From positions 1 to 37,117 of the forward strand of contig JABDEY010000015.1 in the NCBI GenBank assembly GCA_013286805.1: a DNA stretch of 37,117 nucleotides. The letters run 5' to 3'. Every line of letters starts with the position of its first letter. Within the stretch, counting starts at the first letter, position 1. Source of the stretch: Bacteroidota bacterium (GTDB taxonomy: Bacteria > Bacteroidota > Bacteroidia > JABDFU01). Positions 31,926-37,117 of this stretch are shown here, piece by piece. The position numbers and the translations under genes were made by a program. Under the pieces are notes generated by a model. The model saw only the letters and a program-made list of their open reading frames with translations, had not been told where the DNA came from and ran no database searches.

Positions 31926-33608
31926 TTATTCGGCCAATACAATCATCCCATAATCAAAAGGATTCATCTCTTTCTTAAGCAGTTCAATAAATCCAGCTCC
32001 GTATTGTAAAAAACAGGGAATAAAATTATCATGCCTCTCCTGAAGTTCACCTGCAGGAAATAACTTTTCTTTCGCCTTTTTTATCTGCAGCATCACCGTT
32101 TCATTTTTCTGTTTCTCCGCCTTAACCATTTTAGCTTCGATCGTTTTCAAACCGTCAATCGCCTTTTTTTGTTCGGCTAAAGCAGCCCCTTTTAAAGTAG
32201 TATCAACGCGTTCTGCAAGAGCCGTAATTGTTGAATAAATTTTTTGCAATTGCTCCTGTTCATCTGCCAACGACATTTTACCTGCAGCATTCTTTGATAC
32301 ATAGTTCCTGGTAAGCACATCCAGTTCAGAAAAGTAGTCTGCCGTGTCAAATCCTAATTTCGCCCATTGCCTGGAGGTCTTTGAATCAACAAGTACTAAA
32401 AAATTCCGGGGAATAAGTACGGGAAAATTCAGTTTATGATGTTCAAACATTGCTTTATATTCCAGCCAATACGCAATTTCACCAGGGCCACCCACATAAG
32501 CCAGATTTGGCAATATCTTTTGCTGGTAAAGTGGCCGTGTTACTACATTGGGACTGAAATATTCAGGATGGGCTTCAATTTCTTCCAAAATCCCGTCTGA
32601 TAACCGAATCTCTTTCTCTTCAATCAAGGAACTCGCATTGGCGAGGATAAGACGCTTCCGCTTTCCGTTCTTAATGTAAAAGAAGTTGCATTCCCTTGGT
32701 TTCACCTGCGCCGGAAAATTCAAGCCTTTGAGTTGTTCAATCGTTGCATTAACGGCTTTATAATTTGTCTGATTTAACAGATCATCCTTAACAAATGAAG
32801 CGAATTGTTTTTTAAGTTTCGGGTTATTGGGATCCAGAATAACAAGCCCGTATGCCCCAAACAATTCATTTACGAGATATCGTGTAGCATCCGACATATT
32901 AGTATGTTCCAGATACGCCCTTTTTAATAGTGCAAGAAGTGCTTTTGCGTTTTCACTTTCGCCCAGTAGCGGGATCAGTTCTGCAAAAACACGATCCAGT
33001 GTATTCGTTGCTATACCACCAGCCGGAGCTTGTGGATTGCCTGAAGGAGCTTGTGGATTGCCTGAAGGAGCTTGTGGATTGCCTGAAGGAGCTTGTGGAT
33101 TGCCTGAAGGAGCTTGTGGGTCGGCTGAAAGGTCCGGCTCCCAGACCAATTTCTTACCAAACAAATGAATGTGATTTATTTCCTCAAAATCATGATCCTC
33201 ACTTGCCATCCAATAGACCGGAACAAAATTACAAGCAGGATAAAGCTTTTTCAGTTCTTCAGCCAGATTAATCGTTGTAATTATTTTATAAATAAAATAA
33301 AGGGGACCGGTAAACAGGCACAACTGATGTCCGGTACAAACGGTAAAGGTTGTTGGCTGAGCCAGCAGGTTCAGGTTTGACTTTACAACCGAAGTGGTAA
33401 CAGAGTTTGCATATTGATCAGTAAGCACACTTACTAAAAGCTGACGATCAATGGTTTCAGTACCTTTATCTGAAATAGCAGCAGTAAAGGAGGATCTGTT
33501 TAAAGAATACTTAAAAAACTGAGAAAGCTTCCCGGGATCTTCTATGTAATCAACAAAAAGGGATGAGAAGGCCCGGGTTTTCCCAATGCTGATTATAGCT
33601 TTGTTCAT
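31926..33608 (-). CDS. bshC: Bacillithiol biosynthesis cysteine-adding enzyme BshC
   Basis: 'FTVCTGHQLCLFTGPLYFIYKIITTINLAEEL', 'NFVPVYWMASEDHDFEEINHIHLFGKKLVWE', 'VGGPGEIAYWLEYKAMFEHHKLNFPVLIPRNF'. Confidence 0.93.
   Translation of the reverse strand: MNKAIISIGKTRAFSSLFVDYIEDPGKLSQFFKYSLNRSSFTAAISDKGTETIDRQLLVSVLTDQYANSVTTSVVKSNLNLLAQPTTFTVCTGHQLCLFTGPLYFIYKIITTINLAEELKKLYPACNFVPVYWMASEDHDFEEINHIHLFGKKLVWEPDLSADPQAPSGNPQAPSGNPQAPSGNPQAPSGNPQAPAGGIATNTLDRVFAELIPLLGESENAKALLALLKRAYLEHTNMSDATRYLVNELFGAYGLVILDPNNPKLKKQFASFVKDDLLNQTNYKAVNATIEQLKGLNFPAQVKPRECNFFYIKNGKRKRLILANASSLIEEKEIRLSDGILEEIEAHPEYFSPNVVTRPLYQQKILPNLAYVGGPGEIAYWLEYKAMFEHHKLNFPVLIPRNFLVLVDSKTSRQWAKLGFDTADYFSELDVLTRNYVSKNAAGKMSLADEQEQLQKIYSTITALAERVDTTLKGAALAEQKKAIDGLKTIEAKMVKAEKQKNETVMLQIKKAKEKLFPAGELQERHDNFIPCFLQYGAGFIELLKKEMNPFDYGMIVLAE
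33023..33128. repeat. 21-bp in-frame minisatellite inside bshC
   Basis: 'ggagcttgtgg' recurs at exact 21-bp spacing (about 33025, 33046, 33067, 33088, 33109), encoding (PQAPSGN)x4 then PQAPAGG. Confidence 0.97.
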
Positions 33609-33616
33609 AGCTGTAC

Positions 33617-34582
33617 TTATTCAAGAAGCTTGCTGATAATTGAATCAACACTTATTCCTTCAGCTTCCGCCTTATAGTTCCGAACCATGCGATGACGCAA
33701 TATTGCCAAGGCCACGGCTTTCACATCTTCTATATCCGGCGCATATTTACCGTGCAGGACGGCATTGCATTTTGCACCGATAGCGAGGTATTGGGATGCA
33801 CGGGGGCCAGCACCCCAGGAAATATAATTTTTTACCAACTCAGGAGCCTCTGCTCCATCCGGGCGTGTTTTCCGGACCAGTTTAACGGCATATTCCAGCA
33901 CATTTTCTGTTATAGGTATACGTCTGACCAGGTTCTGAAAATACATTATTTCCTCGGTAGACATCATTTTGGTAAGGGAGACCGAATGATCGGAAGTCGT
34001 ATTTTTGACAATGTTGATTTCTTCCCGATAGTCCGGGTAATCCAAAAACACATTGAACATAAAACGATCCAGCTGAGCTTCCGGTAAAGGGTAGGTTCCC
34101 TCCTGTTCAATCGGGTTCTGAGTAGCCAAAACAAAAAAGGGCGCGCTCAGCTCATACCTCTTTCCTGCTGCAGTAACTGCCCGCTCCTGCATAGCTTCGA
34201 GCAAGGCTGCCTGCGTTTTTGGAGGAGTCCTGTTTATTTCGTCCGCTAATATGATATTCGCAAATAAAGGACCTTTGATGAATTTGAATTGCCTGCTTTC
34301 GTCCAGAATTTCAGTTCCAATGATATCAGAGGGCATTAGATCAGGCGTAAACTGTATCCTGTTATAACTCAGTCCCAATACATCCGAAATCGTATTGACC
34401 AATAATGTTTTTGCCAGGCCGGGAACACCAACCAATAAACAGTGCCCCCTGCTGAATATGGAAATCAATACATCTTTTACCACTTCGTCCTGTCCGACAA
34501 TAACCTTTGCAATTTCCTTTTTTAACTCCCTTAATTTTAAGTTGAAAGCATCAACTGCCTCCACATCATTCTTATAATTCAT
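33617..34582 (-). CDS. MoxR-family AAA+ ATPase
   Basis: 'CLLVGVPGLAKTLLVNTIS', 'ILADEINRTPPKTQAALLEAMQERAV', 'VLATQNPIEQEGTYPLPEAQLDRFMF'. Confidence 0.95.
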   Translation of the reverse strand: MNYKNDVEAVDAFNLKLRELKKEIAKVIVGQDEVVKDVLISIFSRGHCLLVGVPGLAKTLLVNTISDVLGLSYNRIQFTPDLMPSDIIGTEILDESRQFKFIKGPLFANIILADEINRTPPKTQAALLEAMQERAVTAAGKRYELSAPFFVLATQNPIEQEGTYPLPEAQLDRFMFNVFLDYPDYREEINIVKNTTSDHSVSLTKMMSTEEIMYFQNLVRRIPITENVLEYAVKLVRKTRPDGAEAPELVKNYISWGAGPRASQYLAIGAKCNAVLHGKYAPDIEDVKAVALAILRHRMVRNYKAEAEGISVDSIISKLLE

Positions 34583-34595
34583 GTTCTAATAAGTA

Positions 34596-35981
34596 TTAAT
34601 TACTGTTCCAATGAACATCAAAATCACAGGATTTATATTCATCATCAATGTGAATGTATGTTCCGTTAACATGTTTTTTTATCCATGTTTTAACAGCTTT
34701 CTGCTGCTTTTCATTCAAAGCAACAGCCTGAATCCGCTGATAATCATCTTTTAAGTTTGCTTTATGCGGTTCGCTTCTGCTTTTCAGGTACAAAATCCGG
34801 TAAGCCTGTTTTCCATCCTTTGTATTTGTAATGCTGGGTTCCGTAATATCGCCCACTTTCATACGGTCAATTGTAAACGATAGTGTAGGATCAAACTGTC
34901 CCAGATCCGCCTTCTCAAATTTAGAAGCACCCGTCACAGGATTCGTGATCAGTCCTCCGTTCTGTTTACTTTCCTCATCATCTGTATATTTAGCTGCGGC
35001 CTCCCGAAAAGAAACAGAATCCTTTTTAATAATCCTGTAAATGCTATCCAGAATACTGCCAGCCTTCTGCAAATCTGCCGGAGCCGATTTGGGTGTAATG
35101 AGAATGTGGCAAACATCCACTTCGTCCCCGCGTTTAGCTCTTAACAAAACAATGTGATACCCAAAAGTTGTTTCAAAAACAGTAGATACCTCATTTGGCT
35201 TAAGCTGAAAAGCAACAGCCTCAAATTCCGGAACAAAAACTCCCCGTTTCAGACTATCGTAACAGCCTCCCTTTGCAGCCGAGCCCGGATCTTCAGAATA
35301 CAAGGCAGCCAATACGGAGAAGTCCTCTCCTTTGGTAATTCTGTCTTTCAGTTTCTGCAAACGTTGCTTAGCTTCATTTTTAGCCTCAGCGGTAACAGGG
35401 GGTTTTTTAATAATCTGTCCGATTTCCACCTCTTCGTTCACAAATGGCAGGCTGTCCTTCGGAATGGCATTGTAATAATTCCGAACATCAGAGGGGGTAA
35501 CTGTAATTTCTTCCGTAATCTTCGCATGCATTTTCTGGGATTGAAGCAAATCCTTAATGTCATCTCTCAGTTCTGTTTTAAAATCTTCGATGGATTTGCC
35601 ATAAAACTCAATAAACTTTTGTTCCGAACCAAATTGCCCGGTGAAATACCTGACACGCCGGTCTAATTCCTGATCTACCTGGCTATCAGTAACCATCACA
35701 CTGTCTTTCTGTGCCTGTGTAAGCAATAACTTTTGAAACATCAGCTGTTCCAGCAATTTGCATTTGATTTTGTGAGGATCGCTCTTATCCGTTTTAGCCG
35801 GGGTTTGGAGAAACTGAGCCTCCAATTGAGACTTGGTAATAATACTGTTGCCTACGATCGCAACCACTTTGTCAATCATATTTGATTGAGCCTGAGGGGC
35901 AAATGGCAGAAAAAGAATCAGGTGCAGCGACAGGAAAAATATCGTCCCTTTCCGCTTAATACTACTTTTTTTCACATTCAA
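34596..35981 (-). CDS. Periplasmic peptidyl-prolyl cis-trans isomerase, SurA-like, two parvulin domains
   Basis: N-terminal 'IDKVVAIVGNSIITKSQLEAQF', two PpiC-like segments ('SVLAALYSEDPGSAAKGGCYDSLKRGVFVPEFEAVAFQLKPNEVSTVFETTFGYHIVLL', and 'REAAAKYTDDEESKQNGGLI...'). Confidence 0.9.
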   Translation of the reverse strand: MNVKKSSIKRKGTIFFLSLHLILFLPFAPQAQSNMIDKVVAIVGNSIITKSQLEAQFLQTPAKTDKSDPHKIKCKLLEQLMFQKLLLTQAQKDSVMVTDSQVDQELDRRVRYFTGQFGSEQKFIEFYGKSIEDFKTELRDDIKDLLQSQKMHAKITEEITVTPSDVRNYYNAIPKDSLPFVNEEVEIGQIIKKPPVTAEAKNEAKQRLQKLKDRITKGEDFSVLAALYSEDPGSAAKGGCYDSLKRGVFVPEFEAVAFQLKPNEVSTVFETTFGYHIVLLRAKRGDEVDVCHILITPKSAPADLQKAGSILDSIYRIIKKDSVSFREAAAKYTDDEESKQNGGLITNPVTGASKFEKADLGQFDPTLSFTIDRMKVGDITEPSITNTKDGKQAYRILYLKSRSEPHKANLKDDYQRIQAVALNEKQQKAVKTWIKKHVNGTYIHIDDEYKSCDFDVHWNSN

Positions 35982-35997
35982 AGTCTAAACTGTTTTT

Positions 35998-36849
35998 TTA
36001 AAACTCCTCCGCCTGTTTGTTGCTCAGCGCTTCTTTGTAAACCTCTTCCTTCATCCGATTGATCAATTCCAGTTTTCTTTTATTTAAAATTATGTTTTTT
36101 ATGTTCTCCTTTTCAAAAGACAGGGGTGAAATGCTGTTTTTTATCTGAAAGCCCTTGATATTTACGAAATAAAGACTTGTCGAGTCGCTGACTTCAATAA
36201 ACCGGTTATTCTGCAGAAAAAGCTCCTTATTGTATGTTTGCTGAATCGGAATTTCCTTTAACAAATCGTCAAATAACAGCCATTGGTTGTCATCCAGGTA
36301 AAAATTCTCTGCAAACTGATGACAATAGTTCTCCAGTGCTTCCTTATCTTTTTTGACTTCCGAACGATAGAGCATTCTGATGGACTGGAGTTGTGGTGCC
36401 TTTTTATTCACCTTTACGTACAAAACCTTGATAATATTGTCCTTGAGTTCGAAATTATTTTTATTCTTATTGTAATAGTTTTCAATTTCGGATGGGTTGA
36501 CAACCGTATCCAGTTTTTGATTAACCAATTCCTTCTCATAAATAAAAGTGATCAGGGAAGTCCGGTAGTCCTTCAACTGCTTCTCTACATTTTTCTGTTC
36601 CTCCTTTAGGTTTTCTTCCGCTTTATGAAGGGTCAGCATTTCATTCATCCAGCTATTGATGTATTTTTTCACGATCGAAATACTATCCTCCGGTTTTGTG
36701 CCCTTTGGAACAATAGTTGTAACGTCATCGAGGTACAGGTAACTGTCATACACTCTTGCTATTGCACCCTTACCGGCGTCCGGCCTGTTTTTACAGGCAA
36801 ATTGAAAAAAGCCGATCGCTATGAAAAGCAGGAGGTACCGGGAGTACAA
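35998..36849 (-). CDS. Lipoprotein, probable foldase-associated (parvulin-like neighbour)
   Basis: Signal peptide with lipobox (YSRYLLLFIAIGFFQFAC). Start codon appears to be TTG at 36849. Confidence 0.7.
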   Translation of the reverse strand: MYSRYLLLFIAIGFFQFACKNRPDAGKGAIARVYDSYLYLDDVTTIVPKGTKPEDSISIVKKYINSWMNEMLTLHKAEENLKEEQKNVEKQLKDYRTSLITFIYEKELVNQKLDTVVNPSEIENYYNKNKNNFELKDNIIKVLYVKVNKKAPQLQSIRMLYRSEVKKDKEALENYCHQFAENFYLDDNQWLLFDDLLKEIPIQQTYNKELFLQNNRFIEVSDSTSLYFVNIKGFQIKNSISPLSFEKENIKNIILNKRKLELINRMKEEVYKEALSNKQAEEF

Positions 36850-36852
36850 ATG

Positions 36853-37117
36853 CTATTGAATTGTGGATACTACATCCTTGTTGACAGTTACAGGATATTT
36901 TTTACGAAGTGAGTCAATCCATTCCTTTTCCAGAAAATTCTGATAGTCTGCGGTAACCAGTCCTTTGGATTCACTGAAAGCTTTGGGCTCAGGCTTCAGT
37001 AATTTTTTAACCACTACAAAAACAACTTTACCATTTTCTGTTTTATTAGAAGAAGTCCCGGGGTTCCAGTTCGCATCGACAAAACTGTTTTCCTTTGGTT
37101 GAAAGGCTTTGGATTCA
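36853..37117 (-). CDS. C-terminal end of a peptidyl-prolyl isomerase-like protein, runs off right edge
   Basis: Open minus frame from the right edge ending '...EWIDSLRKKYPVTVNKDVVSTIQ*' at 36853; clustered with SurA-like genes. Confidence 0.6.
   Translation of the reverse strand, partial: ESKAFQPKENSFVDANWNPGTSSNKTENGKVVFVVVKKLLKPEPKAFSESKGLVTADYQNFLEKEWIDSLRKKYPVTVNKDVVSTIQ

Noticed and set aside
32827-33271. Plus-strand ORFs with 'EGACGLP' / 'LVDCLKE' repeats
   Set aside because: Antisense translations of the bshC 21-bp minisatellite, not a separate repeat protein.

Overview
The window is a Bacteroidota-type chromosomal segment. It has the -33 TTTG / -7 TAnnTTTG promoter grammar, a T9SS sorting domain, a PF14121-type putative porin, BshC, and a 16S-Ile-Ala-23S-5S rRNA operon on the minus strand. 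The right half is mostly housekeeping: rrn operon, rpsA, smpB, mtgA, bshC, a MoxR ATPase and SurA/PpiC foldases. The left 14.5 kb is the accessory part. It is a tightly packed minus-strand cluster of (i) a giant secreted repeat/Ig-like protein, (ii) a tail-fibre/collar-like 'NVGIGT' protein, (iii) a small YD-motif plus T9SS-sorting-domain protein, and (iv) a giant SpvB/FG-GAP/Rhs protein. The last one runs off the left edge, which is why it is missing from the ORF track. This cluster is the best candidate for an uncharacterised surface or toxin-delivery assembly. Secondary points of interest: a 56-bp tandem repeat array carrying hairpins and mini-ORFs in a divergent intergenic region, a 21-bp in-frame minisatellite inside bshC, a palindromic operator-like array before an apparently orphan HipB-like HTH gene, a possible structured RNA after smpB, and a lipoprotein gene that appears to start at TTG one codon after the upstream stop. 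Everything was read by eye from the sequence; no database search was run.
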